Below are positions 1-6,536 of a stretch of DNA of 35,970 nt, piece by piece. The translations under genes were made by a program, and so were the position numbers. The notes below the pieces were generated by a model, which did no database searches, was not told the DNA's origin, and worked only from the letters and a program-made list of their open reading frames with translations. Source of the stretch: Archaeoglobaceae archaeon (GTDB lineage: Archaea; Halobacteriota; Archaeoglobi; Archaeoglobales; Archaeoglobaceae); NCBI GenBank assembly GCA_025058955.1, contig JANXDV010000001.1, forward strand, positions 1 through 35,970, given 5' to 3'. How positions within the stretch are numbered: position 1 is the first letter of the stretch; every line of letters begins with the position of its first letter.

Positions 1-67
1 CCAAGCCTGCTCCTATTGCTGCACATCCCTTTATGAATGCCTCATCACTAATCATTGCCTCAACCAT
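1..67 (-). CDS. atpK: A-type ATP synthase subunit K (proteolipid), second copy, N-terminus only
   Basis: This is the 5' end of a second gene for the membrane rotor (c-ring) proteolipid, running off the left edge. The first 22 codons are visible and match the start of the complete copy at 266-514 (MVEAMISDEAFIKGCAAIGAGL). The ATG lies at 67-65. It follows the TAA of the 66-residue gene by one base, and a GGGGGTG ribosome site lies inside that gene's last codons. Positions 9-77 are identical, base for base, to 456-524. The two copies therefore arose by duplication, or are kept alike by gene conversion. The rest of the protein is not visible. Confidence 0.9.
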   Translation of the reverse strand, partial: MVEAMISDEAFIKGCAAIGAGL

Positions 68-77
68 TTTATTCACC
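9..77. repeat. Direct repeat, copy A (start of second atpK)
   Basis: These 69 bases are identical to 456-524. The repeat covers the last codons of the preceding gene, most of the ribosome binding site, and the first 19 or so codons of atpK. The unit spacing is 447 bp. Just outside the repeat the copies differ at two of eight positions on the coding side, and at position 78 within the ribosome site. Confidence 0.9.
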
Positions 78-269
78 CCCAAGCAACGCATCCACCCAAC
101 TTACAGTATCGCTAAATCTGTATCCAAAAAGAAGAATTAGAATAGCTATGCTAGCTCCCAACGCAAGTCTGAAAGTCGATATTAACCAGTAGTATCTAAC
201 GAACCTTTCGACATTTTTCTCGCTACCAAGCTTCTCCGCAAGTTTTAGCACAAATTTTTCGCCGATCAT
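69..269 (-). CDS. Small single-span membrane protein inside the ATP synthase operon
   Basis: I do not recognise this 66-residue protein. Residues 1-28 are amphipathic and charged (MIGEKFVLKLAEKLGSEKNV). One hydrophobic span follows at about 29-50 (LISTFRLALGASIAILILLFGY), then a short tail ending LLGGE. Its ATG overlaps the TGA of atpK (ATGA, positions 269-266), so it should be translated by coupling. Its own stop is one base before the second atpK. It is thus sandwiched between two proteolipid genes. Its last codons (GGT GAA TAA) match those of AtpI (GGE stop), because the duplicated block begins there. A role in c-ring assembly or as an extra ATP synthase subunit is a guess from position alone. 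It could also be a remnant carried along by the duplication, but the intact frame and coupled start argue for a real gene. Confidence 0.75.
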   Translation of the reverse strand: MIGEKFVLKLAEKLGSEKNVERFVRYYWLISTFRLALGASIAILILLFGYRFSDTVSWVDALLGGE

Positions 270-514
270 CCGTAAGCGAACATCAGGATGAAGCTGATGA
301 CCAAGCCGAAGATCACGATCGTCTCTGGAATAACCGTAAACAGCAATCCTAAGCCAAGAAAGCCCCTGTCTTCTGCAATTGCTCCAACTGCTGCAGCTCC
401 AATGCCACTTTCACCAGCTCCAGCACCGATTCCTGCTAAACCTACAGCCAAACCCGCTCCTATTGCTGCACATCCCTTTATGAATGCCTCATCACTAATC
501 ATTGCCTCAACCAT
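266..514 (-). CDS. atpK: A-type ATP synthase subunit K (c-ring proteolipid)
   Basis: This 82-residue hairpin proteolipid forms the ion-translocating rotor ring. It has two glycine-rich helices, about residues 12-45 and 53-80, around the conserved loop AEDRG. The helix-2 carboxylate expected to bind the ion is E64 in VIPETIVIFG. Helix 1 carries E35 in GAGESG, at a place where methanogen proteolipids usually have Gln by my alignment from memory. The start is the ATG at 514. A GTG at 523 is also in frame, but it lies inside the Shine-Dalgarno site GGAGGTG, which sits six bases before the ATG. The gene follows atpI with one base between the atpI stop and this ATG. Confidence 0.95.
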   Translation of the reverse strand: MVEAMISDEAFIKGCAAIGAGLAVGLAGIGAGAGESGIGAAAVGAIAEDRGFLGLGLLFTVIPETIVIFGLVISFILMFAYG

Positions 515-524
515 TTTATTCACC
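456..524. repeat. Direct repeat, copy B (start of first atpK)
   Basis: This is the partner of the 69-bp identical repeat at 9-77. Silent positions are conserved as well as coding ones, which points to recent duplication or ongoing gene conversion rather than protein-level selection alone. Confidence 0.9.
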
Positions 525-2609
525 TCCTTCCTCTTCTATAAACTTTTTAACCTTACCAAATGGAGTGTATTCTCTACCACCACCTTCAAAGAACTTAGTA
601 AAGAATTCGACGTAATGCAATCGAAGCGATTGTAAGCCAGGATCGAGAATTCCAAGTAGGAAGTTCCCAAAGTGCCCTATAAGCATTATAACTATTGCAA
701 GCGGTAGTATTGCCATTCCTGGTTCTAAGCCAATTTTTAGCGAGAGGTAATTTACTACAAAGGCGATGTAAACAGAAGAAAGCCCAATGGCAAGCAATCG
801 AGCGTAGCTTATTATCTGTCCAAACCAAGTAAGCAATTCAACAGCCATTATTGCTCCAAATATTCCCATCTTTGGAATCTCTGCTTTTAGGAAGATCACA
901 AACCATATAAGGATCAATGGCAAAGTGGCAAGGTAGAAGTAGTTGAGTCCAGCCTGCCAGCCATCTACAAGTCCCGGAATTGGCAATGGAACCGCTCTTG
1001 CCTCTTGGACGGTGTTACCATAAACAAATAAGTTCTTTGGAAGAATTTCTCCAAATCCGGTTGGCGGTGGAGATGTGAAAATTCCGAGATTGTATGAGAA
1101 GCCGAAGATTAAGCAGATCAATCCAAGAATTCCGAAGATCCAACAACCTTTTTCGAGAATTGCTTCCTTGATGCCATGCTCTACGTAGACATTGTAGAAG
1201 CCCATCGAGAATCCCCAGAGCATCTTGAACATGCCTATCATGAGAACTATGAAGAGCAGAGCTTTAACCCCAAACTCCTCAACTCTGTCAAACAGCGGAT
1301 GTCCATGGTTAAATGTGTAAAGACTTGCGAGAAAATCGCCAATGAAGTGCACATCTCCGGGATTTTTAGAGCCAGGAACTATGAATGGTCCAAAGAATTC
1401 ACCGTAAAGGAAGCCGAAGAAGATCGAGCTGACACCACAAGCCAAACCGATGTTAAGAAGCTTCTGCCAACCTTCGGTTTTGAATATCATTTTTAGATAA
1501 AGAGATACCGCAAAGATCAGCAAACCATAACCCATGTCGCCAAGCATTAGGCCGAAGAAGAGCGGGAAGAAGATCGCCATTATTGTTGTTGGATCTATTT
1601 CTTTGTATTTTGGAATTGCATATGTTTTCGAGAGGATCTCAAAATTTTTCGCATATTTCGGATTTTTTAGCTTTGTCGGTGGTAATTCATGTTCTTCAAA
1701 GTTAAGCTTTTCCACCACAATGCCTACTTCATTAAGCTTTTTCTGGAAGCTTTCAAAAGAATTTGCTGGAACATAGCCAAAGATCACAAATGTTTGCTTT
1801 GAAACAAGAGTCTTTAGAGGCAATTCCGCTTTATCAACTTCTGAAGAGAGATATTCTTCGATCGCTAAGATAAGTTCAGATTCTTTCAGCTTCAAATCCT
1901 CTATTTCAACTTCGATCTTCTTTTTTCTTTCCAAAAATTCCTCTTTCATCTTCTTAAGCTCTGAAATTCTTAATTCATACTCTACTTCAGGCACTGGAAT
2001 TTCTTTATAGCCAAAACCTTGTAAAACCCTATAAACCTCGTTTTCTTGCTCAGATCTTACAAAGATTGCAATTACGAATTGATCCTCAAACTTTTTGATA
2101 ACAAAATCAAAATCTGTAGCGATCTTCTTGATTTCTTCCATTGGATCCGATTTAACAAACCCTACGAAGCATCTCAATGTTTTGTATCCTTTTAAGAGCA
2201 TTGGAGGGATTTCAAGAACCTTTAGAGGTTCTATCGCTGAAATTTCAGAATCTATAGATTTTAGACTATCATTTATCCTCTTAAGCTCATCTAATCTGTT
2301 ACCTATTTCTTTATGATACTCTGCAAGTTTTTTGCCCAGCTTTTCTTCAATTTCTTCTCTTTTGAACTTCCTTTTTAATGAGATCTTTGTTGGGTCGAGT
2401 TTTAAGTAGGAAATATAACTTCTGAGCTGGAGCAAATTCTTAGATGCTTGACTTGCTTTCTCCATTGGCGTTCCAAGCTTAAAGTAGTCGGTCTCTGAGA
2501 TCGGTTCGATGTGAAGCAAATTCATTTTGTGAAGGATCTCGGAAGCGATACCAAGCTGTTCTTTAGCCCCAATAATTGCAACTTTAACCATCTTTTCGGG
2601 CTTAAGCAT
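516..2609 (-). CDS. atpI: A-type ATP synthase subunit I (stator a-subunit)
   Basis: This 697-residue subunit combines a cytoplasmic stator arm with the membrane half-channel that works against the K ring. Residues 1 to about 330 are soluble with long charged coiled-coil stretches. Residues from about 340 hold some eight membrane segments. The essential channel arginine is R604 in SYARLLAIGLS, and the conserved tail LRLHYVEFFTKFFEGGG is present. Length is normal for the family. The ATG at 2609 overlaps the end of atpH by 8 bp and is preceded by GGTGGAG. A second ATG at codon 7 (2591) is possible. The C-terminal codons contain the ribosome site of atpK. Confidence 0.97.
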   Translation of the reverse strand: MLKPEKMVKVAIIGAKEQLGIASEILHKMNLLHIEPISETDYFKLGTPMEKASQASKNLLQLRSYISYLKLDPTKISLKRKFKREEIEEKLGKKLAEYHKEIGNRLDELKRINDSLKSIDSEISAIEPLKVLEIPPMLLKGYKTLRCFVGFVKSDPMEEIKKIATDFDFVIKKFEDQFVIAIFVRSEQENEVYRVLQGFGYKEIPVPEVEYELRISELKKMKEEFLERKKKIEVEIEDLKLKESELILAIEEYLSSEVDKAELPLKTLVSKQTFVIFGYVPANSFESFQKKLNEVGIVVEKLNFEEHELPPTKLKNPKYAKNFEILSKTYAIPKYKEIDPTTIMAIFFPLFFGLMLGDMGYGLLIFAVSLYLKMIFKTEGWQKLLNIGLACGVSSIFFGFLYGEFFGPFIVPGSKNPGDVHFIGDFLASLYTFNHGHPLFDRVEEFGVKALLFIVLMIGMFKMLWGFSMGFYNVYVEHGIKEAILEKGCWIFGILGLICLIFGFSYNLGIFTSPPPTGFGEILPKNLFVYGNTVQEARAVPLPIPGLVDGWQAGLNYFYLATLPLILIWFVIFLKAEIPKMGIFGAIMAVELLTWFGQIISYARLLAIGLSSVYIAFVVNYLSLKIGLEPGMAILPLAIVIMLIGHFGNFLLGILDPGLQSLRLHYVEFFTKFFEGGGREYTPFGKVKKFIEEEGGE

Positions 2610-2931
2610 GCTCCACCATCCTTATGAATTCACTATAAAGAATCTCTACTGTTTTCTCAATGTTTTCCTTTCCTCTTTTTTCAAACTCAGTCACTTCCTT
2701 TAATCTCTTACTCTTTATCTCTTCTTTTTCTTTTTCCAAAGTCTCTCTAATCTTTTTGAGGATCTCTTCTCTCAATTTATTCGCTTCTACATTTGCATCT
2801 TCCAAGATCTTCTTCGCTTCGATCCTCGCTTCAGAAATTGACCTCTTTCTCATTTCTTCCGCTTTTTTTAATGCCTCTTCGACTTTCGCTTCCGCATCTT
2901 TAATTTGAATGAGAATTTCTGTTTTCTCCAT
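2602..2931 (-). CDS. atpH: A-type ATP synthase subunit H (peripheral stalk)
   Basis: This protein of about 109 residues is almost entirely charged heptad-like helix, as expected for the peripheral stalk coiled coil that pairs with subunit E. The open frame extends to an ATG at 2967 (12 more residues). I choose the ATG at 2931 (MEKTEILIQ) for three reasons. A GGTGG site sits five bases before it. The family is usually 100-110 residues. The TATA-like element at about 2979-2991 places transcription start near 2959, downstream of the 2967 ATG. It is the first gene of the H-I-K operon, which normally continues with E, C, F, A, B and D; those would lie beyond the left edge. Confidence 0.9.
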   Translation of the reverse strand: MEKTEILIQIKDAEAKVEEALKKAEEMRKRSISEARIEAKKILEDANVEANKLREEILKKIRETLEKEKEEIKSKRLKEVTEFEKRGKENIEKTVEILYSEFIRMVEHA

Positions 2932-2977
2932 GTTAACCACCATTTGGCGAGCTTCAAAGCCATCCATCCGACAACCA

Positions 2978-2992
2978 AAGTATATTTAAGCT
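2978..2992 (-). promoter_or_regulatory. TATA-like promoter of the ATP synthase operon
   Basis: On the minus strand the sequence reads GCTTAAATATACTTT. Its centre lies about 26 bp upstream of position 2959, which would be the transcription start and leaves a leader of about 28 nt before the atpH ATG at 2931. This is judged by eye. Confidence 0.5.
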
Positions 2993-3091
2993 TTAGCTTT
3001 CTCATAATTTGAATCTGATTAATTATTCCAATTTTTGCAGATCTTTGATTCTATCATAATCATGACTATAATAATTAATTTTTTTTATAGA

Positions 3092-3118
3092 AAAACTTAT
3101 ATACTCCTCTGTTAACAG
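3092..3118 (+). promoter_or_regulatory. TATA element and CTGTTAACAG palindrome before the 49-residue gene
   Basis: The sequence AACTTATATACTC (about 3094-3106) is a good archaeal TATA element. The perfect 10-bp palindrome CTGTTAACAG at 3109-3118 lies between it and the expected start site near 3126. This is where a repressor site would block polymerase. The palindrome could be chance. Confidence 0.45.
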
Positions 3119-3135
3119 TGAATTAGGTGAGAGAT

Positions 3136-3285
3136 ATGGAGTGGCTAATAGTTGCCTGTGTTGGAGTATTCATAGCATCTTTGGCACAGGTATTTCTCTA
3201 CAAAAGATCTGAAAAAGGAGTTAAAAAGATAAAAAAGGAAGTTGAAAGTTTAGATCTCGAAAAAACAAAGTTTCTACCAGATTAA
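3136..3285 (+). CDS. Mini membrane protein, 49 residues
   Basis: I do not recognise it. The ATG at 3136 is preceded by AGGTGAG at a spacing of five bases, a strong ribosome site, and by a TATA element. Residues 2-22 are one hydrophobic helix (MEWLIVACVGVFIASLAQVF), followed by a basic then mixed-charge tail with lysine-rich KRSEKGVKKIKKEVESLDLE ending in FLPD. The stop is followed three bases later by a perfect hairpin. A promoter, ribosome site, coding frame and terminator-like hairpin in under 220 bp make this a convincing stand-alone gene. Confidence 0.75.
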   Translation: MEWLIVACVGVFIASLAQVFLYKRSEKGVKKIKKEVESLDLEKTKFLPD

Positions 3286-3288
3286 AGA

Positions 3289-3310
3289 GACTTCTAAATT
3301 TTTAGAAGTC
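3289..3310. terminator. Perfect hairpin after the 49-residue gene
   Basis: GACTTCTAAA and TTTAGAAGTC form 10-bp perfect arms separated by two bases, starting three bases after the stop codon. CTATTTTATA follows. It is probably a terminator or 3' stabiliser. The stem is AT-rich and no long T run follows, so strength is uncertain. Confidence 0.55.
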
Positions 3311-3340
3311 CTATTTTATAACTTCATTCATATAAAATAG
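3311..3340. repeat. Second inverted repeat, 10-bp arms
   Basis: CTATTTTATA (3311-3320) and TATAAAATAG (3331-3340) are perfect inverted arms around a 10-base loop, directly abutting the first hairpin. It may be a second terminator element, or a TATA element for a transcript in either direction. Nothing obvious is transcribed from it. Confidence 0.5.
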
Positions 3341-3384
3341 TTTATAAAAGTGAGGATGAGAAGGTTACATCGAAGTGAACAACC

Positions 3385-3521
3385 TTATTTAGAATTCCTA
3401 ACCTTGCTAAATGCTTTCAAGATCTCAATCGATCTTCTCTTCCTCTCAAAAATCTTTTGCTCAGCTTTTTTCTTGACTTGAGCAATGCGTAAATTAAAAC
3501 ACTGAAATCAAAGAATATCAT
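3385..3521 (-). pseudogene. Remnant of a VapC-type PIN-domain toxin N-terminus
   Basis: The minus-strand ATG at 3521 opens MIFFDFSVLIYALLKSRKKLS, which resembles the first strand and helix of PIN ribonucleases (consensus roughly MxFFDxNVLIYALLKPRxELS). The frame closes at 3417. Switching frame near 3465 gives KIFERKRRSIEILKAFSK, like the next PIN helix (K-RAKEILERI). The catalytic first Asp is present (D5), but the usual Asn/Ser at 6-7 reads FS. Everything after about 45 codons is missing, including the other acidic residues. I read it as a frameshifted and truncated toxin gene. Family assignment is from memory. Confidence 0.5.
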
Positions 3522-3678
3522 AAATCTCGATCTTGTTCTAATGCTGGGCTAAGATTACTTCATCTACAAAACTTTTAACGCCATTTCTTCGGGATTGCAA
3601 TTCTCTATGCTTATCAAATTTTTTGAGTTCTATTCTCATAATTTGATTTGGTGCCATTGCTAATAAGATTGCCACCAT
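3517..3678 (-). pseudogene. Remnant of the matching VapB-type antitoxin C-terminus
   Basis: A 46-codon minus-strand frame (3678-3538) contains RIELKKFDKHRELQSR, like the C-terminal helix of archaeal VapB antitoxins (about LEKLKKHRELLSRI). One base out of frame, the sequence continues as ALEQDRDL and stops in a TGA that overlaps the toxin ATG (ATGA, 3521-3518). Overlap of antitoxin stop and toxin start, and an acidic EDRD-like end, are typical of these pairs. A single frameshift separates the two parts. The DNA-binding N-terminus is not visible. This is inference from pattern. Confidence 0.4.
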
Positions 3679-3705
3679 ATTTTTATTCTCGTTTTAAAAT
3701 CTGAC

Positions 3706-3780
3706 AAGCCACGGGCGGGATTTGAACCCGCGACCGCTTGCTTACCAAGCAAGCGCTCTCCCTGCTGAGCTACCGTGGCT
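3706..3780 (-). tRNA. tRNA-Thr (GGU anticodon)
   Basis: Read on the minus strand, the 7-bp acceptor stem AGCCACG/CGTGGCT pairs perfectly. The D arm has GCTC/GAGC. The anticodon stem CTTGC/GCAAG encloses loop TTGGTAA, giving anticodon GGT, which reads threonine ACC/ACU codons. The T arm is GCGGG-TTCAAAT-CCCGC. The discriminator base is T, and CCA is not encoded. No intron is present. It lies downstream of, and in the opposite direction to, the remnant-bearing spacer, and 26 bp from the 3' end of hef. Confidence 0.97.
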
Positions 3781-3806
3781 TTTTAATATTTTAAAGGTTC
3801 TCAGAT

Positions 3807-6035
3807 TTAAAAATTTTCTATATCGTATTTGTCCGCCTCGCTATACGGCGTGGTCATCAAAAGCCTTATATGTTCTGCAGTTTTCTTTCCAACCTTAGGA
3901 ACTTCCATCAGTTCTTTTTCGCTTGCTGTAGCAATTCTTTCGATTGTCTGGAAATGTTCAAGCAAATTCTTAGCAATCACACTTCCCACATTAGATATTG
4001 CGGACACTATATACTCCTGTTCTTCCTTAAGTGTTCTCTTCGTTTTTCCATAATGTTCAACAACTTCTCTCTTTTTCTCTTCCTGTTCTCTTCTTGCAAT
4101 TGCGATCAGAAATTCCGCGGTCTCTTTTTCGTCTTTCGTAAAGATCATTGGAATTCCAAAATCTGTGACAATAGTTGCAATTGCTCCTCGAATTGCATTA
4201 GGATGCACCGCTCTCGTGTATAGATTTCCTCCTTCGAGAACTAAAATAGGTCTCTGGTATGATTTTAGATTTAAAAGTTGTGAAAAAAGTCTTTCAGAAA
4301 TAAGAGAATCTACAAAATCATCGACCGTTTTTCTTTCTACCGCAACTCTATCACTTAGCACATAATCCGCAACTTCGAGATTCTTAATTTCCAAATTTGC
4401 TCCAAGCTCTCTGAGAATTTTAACAACCTCAGATCTCATTTCTCTTGAATCTACTAAAATCTTTATTCCTGCTCTTTCGAAATCTAACAATCTTGCCTGT
4501 CCTTTGAATTCGCGTTTTTCAAGCATCAACTTGACTTCTTTGAGCTTTTCGAACATTGCCCTCTCTTTTCTGAGACTTGTGTAATAGTAAACTTCATCCC
4601 TCGTCCCTTTAGCCATTAAAACTATAATTTTGCCTTTTCTACCTCTTCCCGTTCTTCCTTTACGTTGTATTGCTCTTATTTCTGAAGGAATTGCTTCGTA
4701 GAATACTACAAGATCCGTAGCAGGGATATCAAGTCCTTCTTCACCAATGGAAGTTGCAACGAGAACCTTGTAAATGCCTTCTCGAAACTTTTGCAAAACC
4801 TCCACTTGTTCTTTCTGTTTCATACCTCTCTCATTTTCTCTATCCGCCTGACCAATAAACTTGAAAGCTGGAGCAATCTTTGAGATCTCGGAAACTAAGA
4901 AATCTGCAGAATCACGATAATTTGTAAATACTATGATCCTTGAATCCTCTTTCTCGGCTAACTGCGTTCTAATAATCTCTTTAAGCTTTTCGATCTTCGG
5001 ATGCTCTGTGTTTAACCTCATTGCAAGTATAAGTGCATCTCTAAAGCTCGGATCGTTTGCAATACTCTTTGAAGCTTTACTTCCTCCTTTTGAGGAACTC
5101 TCTTTTAGGATCTTGTTCAAATAGCTTCTAAAGCTTTCTACACTCTGGGTTTCTATCAATTCGATCGCATGAGAAATTTTAAGGATCTCAGCAAGAATCG
5201 AGCTTGCTTCAAATAACTCTGGTCTCTGTGTCCTTCCTATTTCGTTTTGTATTACTTCTTGAAGCTCCAGTAGCTCTCTCTTTGTTGCCTTCTCAGGGAT
5301 CTCAATTCCAAGCTCTTTTATTCTCCTCACTCTTATCTTTAAACTCGTTTCAAGCTTCTCCTTTATTGTTGTGATCTCTTTTGGAACTTCAACTTTGATC
5401 CACTCGATCTCCTTCTCACTCACATAAGGGATAACATCTTCATCTCTCTCAGTCCTAAACTCTATTGACTCTATTTTCAAATTCTTTACAACTTCCATAA
5501 TTCTTTCTGGATCACTGCCAGGAGAAGCGGTAAGAGCGAGGATCAACGGCTTTTTTGTTCTTCGCATGTATTCTTCAGCTATGAAGACATAGCTGTAGTT
5601 TCCAACCGCTCTATGAGCTTCATCAAAAACAGCGATCACAACATCTTCAAGACTTGCTCTCCCAGCGATCAAATCGTTTTCAACAACCTGTGGAGTTGCA
5701 ACGATCACCTTTGCGGAATTCCACAACTTGACTCTCTTTTCTGGTTCATCTTCACCGCTCATTGCAACGATTTCATTTTCATCAACTTTTAGAGTTCTTT
5801 TAAGGAAATTGGCATGTTGTTCTACAAGAGGCCTCGTAGGGGCAAGAAAAAGTGCTTTGCCCTTCTCATTTAGAATTCTTGACGCAATTACAAGCACCGC
5901 TATCGATGTTTTTCCAAGCCCTGTAGGGATTATAACTAAAGTGTTCTTGATCAAAGCATTCATTGCGATCGTAATTTGGTAAAGTCTCCTCTCGAGGATC
6001 CCATCTTTGATCATTGGGTGAACAACAAATTCCAC
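3807..6035 (-). CDS. hef: Hef helicase-nuclease (XPF/FANCM family)
   Basis: Hef processes stalled replication forks with an SF2 helicase joined to an XPF-type structure-specific nuclease. In this 742-residue protein the helicase occupies about 1-500, with Walker A PTGLGKTS (residues 37-44), DEAH at 138-141, motif III LTASPGS, and motif VI QRKGRTGRGRKGK. The ERCC4 nuclease follows from about 545, with VDSRE and the catalytic ERKTVDDF. Tandem helix-hairpin-helix repeats end the protein (VGSVIAKNLL, VPKVGKKTA). All domains are intact. The start is GTG at 6035. A TATA-like element centred near 6062 puts transcription start at this codon, so the message is probably leaderless. Confidence 0.96.
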   Translation of the reverse strand: MEFVVHPMIKDGILERRLYQITIAMNALIKNTLVIIPTGLGKTSIAVLVIASRILNEKGKALFLAPTRPLVEQHANFLKRTLKVDENEIVAMSGEDEPEKRVKLWNSAKVIVATPQVVENDLIAGRASLEDVVIAVFDEAHRAVGNYSYVFIAEEYMRRTKKPLILALTASPGSDPERIMEVVKNLKIESIEFRTERDEDVIPYVSEKEIEWIKVEVPKEITTIKEKLETSLKIRVRRIKELGIEIPEKATKRELLELQEVIQNEIGRTQRPELFEASSILAEILKISHAIELIETQSVESFRSYLNKILKESSSKGGSKASKSIANDPSFRDALILAMRLNTEHPKIEKLKEIIRTQLAEKEDSRIIVFTNYRDSADFLVSEISKIAPAFKFIGQADRENERGMKQKEQVEVLQKFREGIYKVLVATSIGEEGLDIPATDLVVFYEAIPSEIRAIQRKGRTGRGRKGKIIVLMAKGTRDEVYYYTSLRKERAMFEKLKEVKLMLEKREFKGQARLLDFERAGIKILVDSREMRSEVVKILRELGANLEIKNLEVADYVLSDRVAVERKTVDDFVDSLISERLFSQLLNLKSYQRPILVLEGGNLYTRAVHPNAIRGAIATIVTDFGIPMIFTKDEKETAEFLIAIARREQEEKKREVVEHYGKTKRTLKEEQEYIVSAISNVGSVIAKNLLEHFQTIERIATASEKELMEVPKVGKKTAEHIRLLMTTPYSEADKYDIENF

Positions 6036-6056
6036 GGTTTAGACTCGTGGCAATCG

Positions 6057-6068
6057 AATATATCTTTT
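6057..6068 (-). promoter_or_regulatory. TATA-like promoter of hef
   Basis: The minus strand reads AAAAGATATATT, centred about 27 bp from the GTG, which implies a leaderless transcript. A 14-bp inverted repeat, ATCAAAACTTTGAT at 6096-6109, lies upstream between this promoter and the divergent gene at 6162. It could be an operator or nothing. Confidence 0.45.
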
Positions 6069-6128
6069 GCCCTACTCAGCTGAAAGCATCAATATATCAA
6101 AACTTTGATGGACACTCCGATTAATAAA

Positions 6129-6141
6129 AAAGTATAAATAG
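6129..6141 (+). promoter_or_regulatory. TATA promoter of the 110-residue membrane protein
   Basis: AAAGTATAAATAG is centred about 26 bp before the ATG at 6162, consistent with a leaderless transcript. Confidence 0.55.
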
Positions 6142-6161
6142 TCATAGAGTTAAATAAAGAC

Positions 6162-6494
6162 ATGCTTAGCGGTAGAGAGATGTTTAGAGAAGTTGTTCTA
6201 TCGATCTTGATGGTCTTCTCCGCATCTGCGCTCGTATATCAGTGGCTTTCAATGTATAACAGATTCGAACCTTTGCTCGTTTTTCTCGCAGCATTGCTTA
6301 TGGCAAGTTTGGCAATGCTACTCATTAGCGTGGAGATGAGAATGAAAGAGATGACTGAGGAATTCCAGAATGTTAAGAGAACGATAGCCATAAGTTCCGA
6401 TGAACTCGAAAGTAGAATTTCAAGAACAATAAGACCAGAGATCAGAGAATTAGGAGATCGAATTGAATCGCTCCATAGAAAGATGTTTAGATAA
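6162..6494 (+). CDS. Two-span membrane protein with cytoplasmic coiled coil
   Basis: I do not recognise this 110-residue protein. It has two hydrophobic helices, about residues 9-28 and 36-58, separated by a short NRF loop. A charged helical tail of about 50 residues follows (EMRMKEMTEEFQNVKRTIA and onward), with a heptad-like pattern and alternating Glu/Arg. Both ends are probably cytoplasmic. The ATG at 6162 lies 26 bp from a TATA element AGTATAAATAG, so it looks leaderless. An alternative ATG at codon 7 (6180) has GGTAGAGAG before it. The stop codon lies next to the promoter of the aIF1A gene, so co-transcription with it is possible. Confidence 0.8.
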   Translation: MLSGREMFREVVLSILMVFSASALVYQWLSMYNRFEPLLVFLAALLMASLAMLLISVEMRMKEMTEEFQNVKRTIAISSDELESRISRTIRPEIRELGDRIESLHRKMFR

Positions 6495-6536
6495 ATATTT
6501 AAGCAATCTCTCTTTTATAAGTTTTGAGGTGTCACT

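Larger units (their letters stand above)
3286..3705. other. Gene-poor stretch between the mini membrane gene and tRNA-Thr
   Basis: This 420-bp stretch is the only one over 300 bp without an intact gene. It holds the two hairpins (3289-3340) and the decayed toxin-antitoxin pair (3385-3678). I see no other coding frame or RNA gene in it. Confidence 0.7.

Noticed and set aside
521..523. GTG start for atpK three codons before the ATG
   Set aside because: The GTG is part of the GGAGGTG ribosome site of the ATG at 514. The same pattern occurs in the second copy.
9..524. The 69-bp repeat as a CRISPR or mobile-element repeat
   Set aside because: Only two copies, both spanning the same part of a gene, with the rest of the unit being coding sequence. 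It is a gene duplication.
288..635. Plus-strand ORF opposite atpK and the end of atpI
   Set aside because: Low-complexity Pro/Ala/Lys translation, a shadow of the proteolipid gene on the other strand. No ribosome site.
1176..1496. Plus-strand 106-codon ORF opposite atpI
   Set aside because: Antisense to the membrane region of a well-supported gene, with no family resemblance.
3341..3384. Possible C/D box small RNA (GGATGAG near 3353)
   Set aside because: No convincing D box (CTGA) at a proper distance and no closing stem.
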